Assembly (NCBI GenBank): GCA_910575835.1 | Contig: CAJTGB010000005.1 | Span: 6,413-70,412 of the forward strand | Direction of reading: 5' to 3' | DNA: 64,000 nt | Source of the DNA: Lachnospiraceae bacterium | Lineage (GTDB): Bacteria; Bacillota; Clostridia; Lachnospirales; Lachnospiraceae | Part shown: positions 1-7,920 of the stretch, piece by piece | Layout: every line of letters begins with the position of its first letter | Numbering within the stretch: the first letter of the stretch is position 1 | Translations under genes and position numbers: made by a program | The notes under the pieces: model-generated | Told to the model about the DNA's origin: nothing | The model's input: only the letters and a program-made list of their open reading frames with translations | Databases searched by the model: none

Positions 1-2
1 GG

Positions 3-428
3 TACAATTGCACCATCATAGATCTCTATGACAGGAGCGTAGTCGCAAGTGTAACAGACAAACACATTACCAGTGAGCTGGCTGTACGCACCCTGCAAAA
101 GGCATTGGATTCCCAGCATCCGGCAAAGGGAGGCCTGCTCCTGCACAGCGACCAGGGGAGCCAGTATACATCGAAGGCTTTCATAGAATTCTGCGAATAC
201 GTCCATGTGGCACAGAGCATGAGCAAAGCCGGATACCCATACGACAATGCGCCAATGGAAAGGTACTTCAACACCCTGAAGAATGAATGTACCAAGCTCT
301 ATGAATTCCGAACAGATGAGGAACTGTACCAGACCGTGGAGGAATTCGCCTATGTCACGTACAACCATGTACGCCCGCACAGCTATAACGGCTACCGCAC
401 GCCATACCAGGCACGGACGGCAGCATAA
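3..428 (+). CDS. IS3-family transposase OrfB, C-terminal part (cut by window edge)
   Basis: The reading frame is already open at the first bases and runs to TAA at 426-428, so only the C-terminal ~140 residues of a DDE integrase-core transposase are visible. The second catalytic Asp sits in LLHSDQGSQYTS and the catalytic Glu in DNAPMERYFNTLKNE, the typical IS3/IS150 OrfB arrangement; the tail reads YNHVRPHSYNGYRTP, also typical. The first catalytic Asp and the helix-turn-helix OrfA lie outside the window. It would catalyse cut-and-copy transposition of its IS. Whether the element is intact cannot be judged here. The family assignment is firm, the subgroup (IS150-like) is a guess. Confidence 0.9.
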   Translation, partial: YNCTIIDLYDRSVVASVTDKHITSELAVRTLQKALDSQHPAKGGLLLHSDQGSQYTSKAFIEFCEYVHVAQSMSKAGYPYDNAPMERYFNTLKNECTKLYEFRTDEELYQTVEEFAYVTYNHVRPHSYNGYRTPYQARTAA

Positions 429-461
429 GGAGAGGCGGGAGCATGCCCCATCAATGGATTG

Positions 462-529
462 CTTGATCACCCAAAATCGGAGATGGCAGGTTTTGTCAAT
501 GGCACGGCCGCGCAGCGGTGCGAAGCACC
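462..529 (+). repeat. Presumed IS3 3'-end segment with hairpin, shared with 16206-16274
   Basis: Downstream of the IS3 orfB stop. It has CTTGATCACCCAA at 462-474, TTGTCAA at 493-499 and the hairpin GGTGCGAAGCACC at 517-529. The same three blocks recur, in the same order and at nearly the same spacing, at 16206-16274. I read both as ends of related insertion sequences. The exact terminal inverted repeat was not identified. The rest of 429-603 shows no gene. Confidence 0.45.
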
Positions 530-603
530 ATTGATAAAAGCTGACAGCCCCGATAGATTCCAGGCAACAATCCAATAAATTTTTAGCCACAAATGTTACA
601 AAA

Positions 604-1440
604 ATGCTTGACCACTACACTGACCATACTGTAACATCTTATTCTACCTACATCCGTGCTTACCTGGATTATCTTTCCGGCATCCTCCATAAGATGCCCG
701 AAGATGTCTCCTGGGATGAACTGCGTGATTTTATCCGGTGGCTCCAGAGAGAGAAAGGTCTTTCTGACCGCACTATGAACCACTGCATTTCCCAGCTCCG
801 TTTCTTCACCATTTACGTTTTGCACAAACCCTGGGATGCCACACAGCTCCCTATGCGCAGATTTGATTCCTACCTTCCTTTTGTTCCTACACAAAATGAG
901 GTCTGGTATTTTATCCAGTCTTTTTCCAACCTCAAGCACAAGGCGGTTCTTTCTCTCCTGTATTCTGCCGGGCTGCGGGTTGGCGAAGCCTGCTCCCTCC
1001 GCTACGAGGATATCAGCCGCTCTTCCATGCGCATACATATCCGTCATTCCAAGGCACGTTCTGACCGTTATGCCATCCTTTCCCGGAATGCACTGGATAT
1101 CCTGACACAGTACTGGTTCCATGACGGCAGGCCCATGGGATTCCTCTTCCCTAACCGTGATAATTCCCAAAAGCCCATGGCCTCTTATACGGTAAACCAG
1201 TTTATTGCCGCCAAAGAAGCTGAACTTGGCTGGGAGCACCGTTTCTCCTGCCATACGTTTCGGCACGCATTTGGCACCCACCTTTATGAAAACGGCACTG
1301 ACCTGCTCACCATTAAAGCGCTCCTCGGACATAAGTCATTAAATTCCACTACGATTTATGTACATCTCGCTTCTAATGGCACGGGAAATGCAGTAAGCCC
1401 TTTTGACCAGATGGGAGGTGTTTCCCATGGACAGGTCTAA
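604..1440 (+). CDS. Tyrosine recombinase/integrase (XerC/D-like) of the IS91-type element
   Basis: A 278-residue phage-integrase-family protein that should cut and rejoin DNA through a 3'-phosphotyrosine. N-terminal SAM-like core-binding helices cover about residues 5-75; the catalytic domain follows. Visible active-site residues are R125 (SAGLRVGEAC), H217 and R220 (CHTFRHAFGTH), H243 (LLGHKSL) and the nucleophile Y252 (TTIYVHLAS), so the enzyme looks intact. No good Shine-Dalgarno precedes ATG 604. It overlaps the downstream IS91-type transposase by 14 bp, so the two are translated together. Such recombinase/Y2-transposase pairs are found in Firmicute IS91-like elements. The role of the recombinase in transposition is inference. 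Confidence 0.9.
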   Translation: MLDHYTDHTVTSYSTYIRAYLDYLSGILHKMPEDVSWDELRDFIRWLQREKGLSDRTMNHCISQLRFFTIYVLHKPWDATQLPMRRFDSYLPFVPTQNEVWYFIQSFSNLKHKAVLSLLYSAGLRVGEACSLRYEDISRSSMRIHIRHSKARSDRYAILSRNALDILTQYWFHDGRPMGFLFPNRDNSQKPMASYTVNQFIAAKEAELGWEHRFSCHTFRHAFGTHLYENGTDLLTIKALLGHKSLNSTTIYVHLASNGTGNAVSPFDQMGGVSHGQV

Positions 1441-2581
1441 GATCCAGCAGGTCTGGGAGTTTTCCTATGAAGCGTTTAGCTCTTCCGGCTGCTTCCAGTC
1501 GGATGTTCAGAAAAAAGCATCCCGTGCCATCATGGGCTGTAAATCCGGTTTCTTTGGCATCAACGTTTCCCAGTGCCCCGACTGCGGGCATACCGAATTC
1601 CATAACAATTCCTGCCGCAACCGCAACTGCCCCAACTGCCAGGCTGTGAATCAGGAAATCTGGGTGGATAAGCGGAGGGCTGAAGTGATAGATGCGCCTT
1701 ATTTCCATGTCGTCTTTACTCTTCCCCATGAGTTGAACAGCCTTATCTACTGTAACCAGCAGCTCCTCTATGGACTGCTCCACAGATGCTGTGCCAGGAC
1801 CCTTTTGGAACTCTCTTCGTGCAAAAAGTACCTCGGCGCAACACCCGGTATCATACAGGTCATCCATACCTGGAATCAGGAAATGCTCTATCATGTGCAT
1901 ATGCATTGTATTATTTCCGGCGGCGGGCTTACACCGGACCATAGGATCCGTAAATCCATCAATCATTTTTTCATCCCGGTAAAGGTCCTCCGGAACAAAT
2001 TCAGGGGGAAATATCTTGCTGAACTGGATTCCCTTTATAAAAGCGGCAAGCTGGTATTTTCCTCTTCCTGTGAAAAGCTGCGGAATTCTTACGAATGGGC
2101 CGGGTTTCGCAATGGCCTTTATGAAAAAGACTGGTGCCCTTACATCAAAGAAACCTTCAACGGCTTCGGAAATGCGATGGAATATCTTGGGAGATATACC
2201 CACAAAATAGCTATCGGAAACAGCCGCCTCATTTCTGTAGATAACCAACAGGTCTCTTTTTCCGCCAGAGGACGGAAGCCTGGCGAGCCGCGCAGGACCG
2301 TCACCCTGGAGAACACAGAGTTCATCCGCCGTTATCTGATGCATGTGCTGCCATCCGGCTTCCAGAAGATCCGATACTATGGGTTCCTAAATAACCGGGG
2401 AAAAAGCAAAAACCTGAAGCTGATATTTACCCTTCAGGGACATCAGCGTTTCCAGGCAAGATATGTCCATCTATCCATGGCTGAGCTTATAAAAGCGGTG
2501 TGGAAGATCGACATCCGCGTCTGTCCGGAATGTGGATGCTTCGGGATGCAGAGCATCGGAAGGACTTATGGCACTTCCTGA
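1427..2581 (+). CDS. IS91-family transposase (zinc-binding N-terminus, HUH rolling-circle domain)
   Basis: About 384 residues. I chose ATG 1427 because GGAGGTG lies 6 nt upstream; a TTG at 1403 is in frame but has no site. The N-terminus has the IS91 zinc-binding cysteine array (CPDCGHTEFHNNSC, then NRNCPNCQ). The middle has the HUH motif YHVHMHCIISGGG, and a Tyr-bearing segment YLGRYTHKIAIGNSRL matches the conserved IS91 Y motif. These support single-strand, rolling-circle-like transposition. The C-terminus carries another CPEC pair (CPECGCFGMQ). It overlaps the end of the recombinase gene. The protein ends shortly before a run of 25 A. Element ends (ori/ter) were not resolved. Confidence 0.9.
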   Translation: MDRSKIQQVWEFSYEAFSSSGCFQSDVQKKASRAIMGCKSGFFGINVSQCPDCGHTEFHNNSCRNRNCPNCQAVNQEIWVDKRRAEVIDAPYFHVVFTLPHELNSLIYCNQQLLYGLLHRCCARTLLELSSCKKYLGATPGIIQVIHTWNQEMLYHVHMHCIISGGGLTPDHRIRKSINHFFIPVKVLRNKFRGKYLAELDSLYKSGKLVFSSSCEKLRNSYEWAGFRNGLYEKDWCPYIKETFNGFGNAMEYLGRYTHKIAIGNSRLISVDNQQVSFSARGRKPGEPRRTVTLENTEFIRRYLMHVLPSGFQKIRYYGFLNNRGKSKNLKLIFTLQGHQRFQARYVHLSMAELIKAVWKIDIRVCPECGCFGMQSIGRTYGTS

Positions 2582-2588
2582 TCAAAGT

Positions 2589-2613
2589 AAAAAAAAAAAA
2601 AAAAAAAAAAAAA
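2589..2613. repeat. A25 homopolymer at the IS91 3' flank
   Basis: An uninterrupted run of 25 A begins 8 bases after the transposase stop codon and is followed by a short hairpin (AAGCCT ... AGGCTT, 2614-2634). On the complementary strand this reads as hairpin plus long U-tract, resembling an extreme terminator. Exact length is likely to vary between reads or cells. Confidence 0.9.
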
Positions 2614-2780
2614 TAAGCCTCCGCAAGAAGGCTTGCGAAGCATGCCCATTTATAAAACGCTCCCATGAAGTTACACAAAAAAAGTGGTTTCTATGCCATC
2701 TATCCTTTCAAAAATAGCAGCATTTTAACCAAAGGAAAAGAATGCTATCCCCATACACTTACCGGCTGATCGTCCGCGGC

Positions 2781-2885
2781 TTGGTACAATTGGAAAGAAT
2801 CACATTCAGAGCAGTTTTATCTTTTGTATAAAGCTGCTCTCTTTGTCTGCTCTGAATCTGATACTTTCCTTAAGAATTGTACCAA
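2781..2885. repeat. Imperfect long inverted repeat (fold-back) truncating IS200 tnpA
   Basis: Left arm 2781-2814 and right arm 2847-2885 are inverted copies: TTGGTACAATT with AATTGTACCAA, GGAAAG with CTTTCC, ATTCAGAGCAG with CTGCTCTGAAT, with small gaps between blocks. The right arm is coding sequence of tnpA (the KLVQFL region), so the left arm is an inverted partial copy of it. A nested hairpin AGAGCAG/CTGCTCT (2808-2840) sits at the tip. Confidence 0.75.
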
Positions 2886-3122
2886 TTTGCTTGCAGACAA
2901 GTGCGGTGGAGCAGATACCAGCATATGGATATGGTCTGCTCCTACATGCCCTGCCAAAATTTCCACATCATTACTTTGACAGATGATTCGGATCAGTTCT
3001 CTTGTCCGTATTGCTATCTTCCCTGTAATCACAGGTTTCCTGTACTTTGTAATCCACACCAAATGATACTTAATGTCATACGTACAATGTGACGATTTTC
3101 TATAATGCTGCATATTCTTCAC
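2817..3122 (-). pseudogene. tnpA: IS200/IS605-family transposase TnpA, C-terminally truncated
   Basis: 101 residues of a Y1 HUH transposase that nicks single-stranded IS ends. The N-terminus (HCTYDIKYHLVWITKYRKPV) and the HUH motif GADHIHMLVS are well preserved. After KLVQFL the protein leaves the family: the normal C-terminal third, with the catalytic Tyr in the final helix, is replaced by an unrelated tail encoded in the fold-back repeat at 2781-2885. Full-length relatives are about 130-155 residues, so this copy should be inactive. Upstream on its 5' side lies a palindromic segment at 3189-3214 that fits an IS200-type left-end hairpin. No TnpB partner is present. Confidence 0.85.
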
Positions 3123-3188
3123 CTCAAGTTTAGTATCTCTATTTTTTCCCTTTTCTAAACTTGAAGATATAGGGTTGACCTAAAGGTT

Positions 3189-3214
3189 TCGCCTTAAGGC
3201 GAGGGTTTTAACCC
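3189..3214. repeat. IS200/IS605-type end hairpins
   Basis: TCGCCTTAAGGCGA (3189-3202) is a perfect 14-bp palindrome, followed at once by GGGTTTTAACCC (3203-3214), a second stem-loop. The pair lies about 65 bp 5' of the tnpA remnant, where these elements carry the hairpins recognised by TnpA. The cargo module begins 30 bp beyond, so this may mark the element boundary. Confidence 0.55.
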
Positions 3215-3245
3215 CATTATACAGACAATAAAGGAGTCTGTCAAA

Positions 3246-4340
3246 ATGGAAAAACATATACAGAAATTTACTATCCATGCATATAAAGGAATACAGAATT
3301 TAACCCTAGATCATTTAAATTTAATAAATATTCTTACCGGCGACAATAACAGCGGTAAAACAAGCATTTTAGAGTTGCTTTCGACAATTAATAATCCCCA
3401 ATATACGGGGGCTTGGTCATTATGTACGAGAACGGACAATTCTCGTGCCAGAAACAGATTATATTTTAACGGCTTTTACAATATGTTTCCTATTGATAAT
3501 GAAGAAAAAGAAATATCTTATACTTATGTAAATGCCAATGACATAACAAACACCGTAACTCTTGCCGCCGAAATTGAAGAAACTCAAATACTCGAAAGAG
3601 ACATGTATCGGCTAAACGGCTTGCTTAGAATGGGGTCTGCCAAGCAAGAAGATGAAATAATTGATACACTTTGCATGCAATTATATACCTATATTAACGG
3701 CCAAAAAGTAAATGAAGATACAATTTATGATTTTCAAACTAATATCTCAAAATTTGTAAATAAAAAGACAAAATTCTTCAGAACCGCCTATGTTTCTCCT
3801 ATAGATCATACCAGCAGCGCACTTAATCTGAATTCTATTTTGTCCGATCCAGAGCTTTATGAAGAAATGTTAAGTATTCTTCAAATATTTGATGAGAGCA
3901 TTACTAATATTAATGCTCTCAAAAATGATAATAGCCCATTTATTACAGAGTATATGGTTTTAACCAAAAATCACCCGAAAGCTTTACCTTTAACTTCATA
4001 CGGTGACGGTATGAAAAAAGCAATGCTCTTATTAAGTGCTGTTGTCAGTGCACATGATGGCATTCTGCTGCTTGATGAATTCGAAACAGCTATACACACT
4101 TCTGCAATGGATTCTATTTTTTCCTGGTTGCTTAAAAGCGCCTTAAAATTAAATGTACAAATATTTTTGACTTCTCACAGTAAAGAAGCAATCGAAAAAG
4201 TCCTGCACTGCAACACTGAATTGCAGTCTTACATCAATCTATATACCTTATACAATTTTGAAGTAAAAAACTATATTCGCATGATGACATGCCAGGAAGC
4301 AATTAATGCAAAAGATACTTTAGGATTGGAGTTGAGATAA
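3246..4340 (+). CDS. AAA/ABC-type ATPase (OLD-like, AAA_15) of a two-gene ATPase-TOPRIM module
   Basis: 364 residues. The N-terminal strand and Walker A read HAYKGIQNLTLDHLNLI then GDNNSGKTSILE (about residues 34-43). A long insertion follows (residues ~60-250). The C-terminal half has a signature-like segment (TSYGDGMKKAMLLL), Walker B GILLLDEFETAIH and the switch LTSHSKEAIEKV. This is the layout of the ATPase half of OLD-family proteins, which fold against a TOPRIM domain. Here the TOPRIM domain is on a separate gene overlapping by one base (TAATG). AAGGAG precedes ATG 3246. The gene is clearly more AT-rich than genes beyond 5.1 kb and sits directly beside IS debris, suggesting recent transfer. 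A defence role is inference from the family. Confidence 0.85.
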   Translation: MEKHIQKFTIHAYKGIQNLTLDHLNLINILTGDNNSGKTSILELLSTINNPQYTGAWSLCTRTDNSRARNRLYFNGFYNMFPIDNEEKEISYTYVNANDITNTVTLAAEIEETQILERDMYRLNGLLRMGSAKQEDEIIDTLCMQLYTYINGQKVNEDTIYDFQTNISKFVNKKTKFFRTAYVSPIDHTSSALNLNSILSDPELYEEMLSILQIFDESITNINALKNDNSPFITEYMVLTKNHPKALPLTSYGDGMKKAMLLLSAVVSAHDGILLLDEFETAIHTSAMDSIFSWLLKSALKLNVQIFLTSHSKEAIEKVLHCNTELQSYINLYTLYNFEVKNYIRMMTCQEAINAKDTLGLELR

Positions 4341-5083
4341 TGAATAGCATTATACTATGCGAAGGATCCACCGATTACTTTCTATTGCAGTATTATATGA
4401 GAGAAGCCTATCAATGGACTGATGATAAATCAATCCAATATGGCATATTAAAAATGCCTGGACAAAAATCGAGAAACTTAGCAAAAAATTCAGATATACT
4501 GACCATAATGGCCGTTGGCGGCTGCAGTCAGATCGGTAATGGATTAAACGCCGTATTAGAAAGAAATTACCTTTCACCGCCTCCAAGCTCCAATACTTAC
4601 AGCAAAATTATCATTGTTACTGACCGGGATGAAGTGGGTACTGAACAAACCTTTATCCAAGAATTGCAGCAAATTTTAACCAAGCATAACATAACCGATA
4701 TTTCTTCAATAGCAAACAATTCCTGGATACCATGTTCTATGTGTAATAAGATAGGCCTATCTATAAGTTTTTCAATTTTATTGCTAATTATACCTTTCGA
4801 AGAAAATGGTGCTATGGAAACATTCTTATTAAATGCTATTGGAAATAAAGATTCATATGATAAAAATATTATAAATGAGTGCAGCAATTTTGTTGACCGA
4901 ATCGATCCTGAGAAGAAATATTTAACCTCTCGGCGTTATATCACCAAGGCAAAATTTGATACATATTTCTCGATCAGAACTCCCGTCGAGCAATACGCCG
5001 AAAGGCAAAATATTTTAAAAAATATACGTTGGGAACAATATAATAATATTCAAACAGCCTTTAAAAAATTAGGTGAATTGTAA
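4340..5083 (+). CDS. TOPRIM-domain protein (DUF3226/OLD nuclease-like), partner of upstream ATPase
   Basis: 247 residues. The N-terminal motif IILCEGSTDYFLLQYY carries the TOPRIM Glu; IIIVTDRDEVGTEQTF carries the D-x-D metal-binding pair. The central EENGAMETFLLNAIG and C-terminal LTSRRYITKAKFDTYFS segments resemble the tails of DUF3226-type proteins. The start codon overlaps the ATPase stop by one base, so translation is coupled and a complex with the ATPase is likely. Split ATPase + TOPRIM pairs are known among OLD-like systems (PARIS AriA/AriB is one, its TOPRIM subunit being DUF4435), but I cannot place this pair in a named type. It ends 3 bases from the convergent ABC permease gene. AT-rich like its partner. 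Confidence 0.75.
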   Translation: MNSIILCEGSTDYFLLQYYMREAYQWTDDKSIQYGILKMPGQKSRNLAKNSDILTIMAVGGCSQIGNGLNAVLERNYLSPPPSSNTYSKIIIVTDRDEVGTEQTFIQELQQILTKHNITDISSIANNSWIPCSMCNKIGLSISFSILLLIIPFEENGAMETFLLNAIGNKDSYDKNIINECSNFVDRIDPEKKYLTSRRYITKAKFDTYFSIRTPVEQYAERQNILKNIRWEQYNNIQTAFKKLGEL

Positions 5084-5086
5084 TGT

Positions 5087-6298
5087 TCAAATTCCCTTCT
5101 TTTTAAGCCCATAGCAATGGTAACTCCTATACACAAACGGCAGTAATATGACAGCGGTCACAAAATAGATCATCATAACACACGGAATCTGCCGGAATAC
5201 ATAATCCCCTATCTGGAATATATTGATACTTTTCGCACACCCAAGCACATTTACCAGCATATCCGGCGTAAGCTTGAAGAATGTCAGGAAGTTAGAAAGC
5301 GCCCTTCCGATAAATTGCATCACGCAGAACAGGAAAAAAGGGACACAGACCGCCACACTCGCGCTTCGCAGCTTCGCCGCGATCAGCATAGTGACGGACG
5401 CGGCAAGCAGGTTCGCGATATAGCCGCCCAATACTGCAAGCAGACAGTACTGTCCGTAAGTCATAACATAGATACTGTAAGGATGCTCGATCTGATACAG
5501 TGTGTCAAACCCGCTGACTCCCATTATCCCCAGAGAGATCAACAGCAGAATTCCCATTCCCGTCCAATAGACGATCGTCGCTATCAGAAGTCCGGCAGCC
5601 ACCTTGCTCTTCGCGGCTTTCGTACGTCCGTATTTTGAAGAGAAGAACACCGCGTCCGCCCGGCTGCGGAACTCTTCAGCGAATACGCCTGCTGCCAGGA
5701 ACCCGACCACGATCGCCAGGATCATCCCGTAAGTTTCTACATACACCAGAATCGTATCCCACGAATCCATCGGCGCATAGGTGAGGGGCAGCTCTATTTT
5801 ACTGTATTGCTCTTCAAGAAACTGTCTCTGCTCTGGCGTCCTTCCATATTCTTTTGCCATCTTCTGTTGATTTGCCTCGTAAATGCTGTATAAATCCTCT
5901 GCCTGCCCGTCCTCTAACTGGTACAGGACCCTTTCATCCCAGCCTTCATCCGGCGTCAATACATCGATCGCGAAATCTGTAATATCATTATAAGCTTGTA
6001 TTGTCTTTCCATATTCCTCATTCGGGATATCATAGGGATATCTGTTTCTAATCTCTTTCCTGCTGTTCACTGCCTGGGCAATCTTATCTTCCGTAAGCTC
6101 TCCCGCCCACCGGCTCCGGTCAGCCGCAAGCCTTCTGGTCGACGCCGGTCCTGCATGTACCGTTCCCTCCCTGTCTACATAACTCACGCCTCCCACAGCA
6201 AACATACTAAGCGCCGCTGCTGCCAACAGAGTTCCGATCAGTATGATTCGGTTCAATTTCTTAGATAATACCTTTTTTAATTCATATCTCAGTATCAT
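5087..6298 (-). CDS. ABC-2 type transporter permease
   Basis: 403 residues. One membrane segment near the N-terminus (about 17-37) is followed by a large hydrophilic, presumably external region (about 40-190) with no recognised domain, then about five membrane segments to the end. This is the usual plan of ABC-2 permeases fused to an external sensor-like loop. It overlaps the ATPase gene upstream by 17 bp and is last in the sigma factor operon, so it should form the exporter with that ATPase. The substrate is unknown. Sigma-linked ABC exporters often deal with cell-envelope stress, which is inference only. It ends 3 bases from the convergent TOPRIM gene with no visible terminator between. Confidence 0.8.
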   Translation of the reverse strand: MILRYELKKVLSKKLNRIILIGTLLAAAALSMFAVGGVSYVDREGTVHAGPASTRRLAADRSRWAGELTEDKIAQAVNSRKEIRNRYPYDIPNEEYGKTIQAYNDITDFAIDVLTPDEGWDERVLYQLEDGQAEDLYSIYEANQQKMAKEYGRTPEQRQFLEEQYSKIELPLTYAPMDSWDTILVYVETYGMILAIVVGFLAAGVFAEEFRSRADAVFFSSKYGRTKAAKSKVAAGLLIATIVYWTGMGILLLISLGIMGVSGFDTLYQIEHPYSIYVMTYGQYCLLAVLGGYIANLLAASVTMLIAAKLRSASVAVCVPFFLFCVMQFIGRALSNFLTFFKLTPDMLVNVLGCAKSINIFQIGDYVFRQIPCVMMIYFVTAVILLPFVYRSYHCYGLKKKGI

Positions 6299-7172
6299 CT
6301 ATATCACCTGCTTTCTCTCCAAAATACAATAAAAATGCGTCTTCCAGCGTTGCTTCCTCCCGCACCGCACCTTCCATGGGCGGCTCCTTGGAAAGAATCC
6401 GAAGTTCCGCTCCTTTCGGCGCAGTCTTCACATTACCCACCAGATATCTTGCCATGAAATCATTCGCTTTGTTCTTCGGCACCGTACAATGCCAGACGGA
6501 TTCGTCCATTGAAGAGATCAGCTCCTCTGTGGTTCCCTCATAGAACAGCTCACCGTTTTTCATCAGCATAATCTGATTCGCAATGAACTCCACATCTGAT
6601 ACGATATGTGTGGAGAGCAATACCAGACGGTCGTCCGACAATTCGCTGATCAGATTCCTGAAGCGGATCCTTTCATTGGGATCAAGACCTGCCGTCGGCT
6701 CGTCCAGCACCAATATCTTAGGGTTATTCAGCATTGCCTGGGCAATCCCTATACGTCTTGCCATTCCGCCGGATAATGTTTTCATTTTTCTTTTTTCATA
6801 TTTTGCCATACCTACCTGCCCCAATAACTGCTTCGTCCTTTTTCGAGCCGCCATCGGGCGGATTCCCTTGATAGACGCGATGTACATCATATAATCGGAA
6901 ATGGACAGATCAGGATAATACCCGAAATCCTGCGGCAGATACCCCAGCACATCCCTGTAAGCCGCTCCCATTTCCAGAATATTCTTCCCCTCCCATGTGA
7001 TCTCTCCTGACGTCGGCCGTATCAGTGTACACAGCATTCTCATCAATGTGGTCTTCCCGGCGCCGTTCACTCCCAGAAGCCCGTACACACCCTTCCTCAT
7101 AGAGACGGATACATCACTTACGGCGTGCACTCCCTTAAATTCTTTTGATACGTTTTTAAGCTCTAATTCCAT
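6282..7172 (-). CDS. ABC transporter ATP-binding protein
   Basis: About 296 residues. I start at MELELKNVSKEF because GGGAGG lies 9 nt upstream; two further in-frame ATGs lie 5' (6 and 21 bases away) with poor spacing. Walker A is GVNGAGKTTLM, signature LSGGMARRIGIAQ, Walker B ILVLDEPTAGLD, switch STHIVSD. The C-terminal ~80 residues form the accessory domain of ABC-2 exporters of drugs, lantibiotics or lipids. Its stop overlaps the permease gene and its start lies inside the end of the 6-TM protein gene, so the operon is tightly coupled. Substrate unknown. Confidence 0.9.
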   Translation of the reverse strand: MELELKNVSKEFKGVHAVSDVSVSMRKGVYGLLGVNGAGKTTLMRMLCTLIRPTSGEITWEGKNILEMGAAYRDVLGYLPQDFGYYPDLSISDYMMYIASIKGIRPMAARKRTKQLLGQVGMAKYEKRKMKTLSGGMARRIGIAQAMLNNPKILVLDEPTAGLDPNERIRFRNLISELSDDRLVLLSTHIVSDVEFIANQIMLMKNGELFYEGTTEELISSMDESVWHCTVPKNKANDFMARYLVGNVKTAPKGAELRILSKEPPMEGAVREEATLEDAFLLYFGEKAGDIDDTEI

Positions 7173-7920
7173 CAACATATTCCTCCCAGCCATATTCGCA
7201 GCTGCTCTGCGATTTCTTCACACAATAGACAAAATATCCAAAAGATACGATCAAAAGCCCTATCCAGACCGGTTTTGCAATACTCTGGTAGATCTCGTCG
7301 CGCATGACGACTGCCGACCATACCACCATCCATATGCCGCTTGCCAGTAGCGCCGTATACTCCATCTCTCCCTTTCTGCTGCACAGCAGTCCAAAGCAGA
7401 TACAGCCTGACACATTAAACGGAATCAGGAAATCAATTATCAGCCAGTATGCTGATATCTGCACCGTATTAAGAGAAACCATGAAGAATACCGTAACCAT
7501 CACCATATCAGCAACAGCAAACAGTAAAATTCTCGCCGCGCAGATCTGACGCAGAGAATAGAATGCCGCCCCTTCAATTTCCATAGCAGAGTATTTCCGG
7601 TTTTTCCATATCTCCGGTATGAGCAGATCAACAAATACGGTCGCCAGGATTCCCATGGCCCGCCCCATATCGGCCGCGCTGTCATAATCCTTCAGAAGGA
7701 ACCAGAGCAGGAGCAATACTATGCCCTGCAGTCCCCACCATTTCTTCTTGATAAATCGGGACTGTTCATATAGAAATTCAAAATATGATATCCTGATATC
7801 CTCTTTTGCCGCTATAAGACCGCTGCAATGCTCAACCACCTTCTGAACTGCCGCGTCTCTGACATATTCTTTTCTTATCAATTCCTTATAATCATTGATT
7901 CTTTTTTGGTATGCTTTCAT
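7156..7920 (-). CDS. Six-TM membrane protein, second gene of the sigma factor operon
   Basis: 254 residues. A hydrophilic N-terminal ~70 residues (basic, helical) is followed by about six hydrophobic segments (GLQGIVLLLLWFLL, RILLFAVADMVMVTVFFMV, PVWIGLLIVSFGYFVYCV among them). The start overlaps the sigma gene stop by 4 bp (ATGA), and the end overlaps the ABC ATPase start. In ECF operons this position is usually the anti-sigma factor; here there is no zinc-finger or known anti-sigma domain, but a membrane anti-sigma or a second exporter subunit are both reasonable. I do not recognise the family. Confidence 0.7.
   Translation of the reverse strand: MKAYQKRINDYKELIRKEYVRDAAVQKVVEHCSGLIAAKEDIRISYFEFLYEQSRFIKKKWWGLQGIVLLLLWFLLKDYDSAADMGRAMGILATVFVDLLIPEIWKNRKYSAMEIEGAAFYSLRQICAARILLFAVADMVMVTVFFMVSLNTVQISAYWLIIDFLIPFNVSGCICFGLLCSRKGEMEYTALLASGIWMVVWSAVVMRDEIYQSIAKPVWIGLLIVSFGYFVYCVKKSQSSCEYGWEEYVDGIRA

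Larger units (their letters stand above)
604..2640 (+). mobile_element. IS91-like element (recombinase plus Y2-type transposase), ends approximate
   Basis: Composite call for the overlapping recombinase and IS91 transposase genes with the A-tract and the small hairpin AAGCCT/AGGCTT just after it. The coordinates are the gene span plus the 3' structure, not mapped termini, because IS91 elements lack terminal inverted repeats. Confidence 0.6.

Noticed and set aside
583-2344. Long minus-strand open frames opposite the recombinase and IS91 transposase (249 and 323 residues)
   Set aside because: They mirror well-supported plus-strand genes with catalytic motifs and show no domain of their own.
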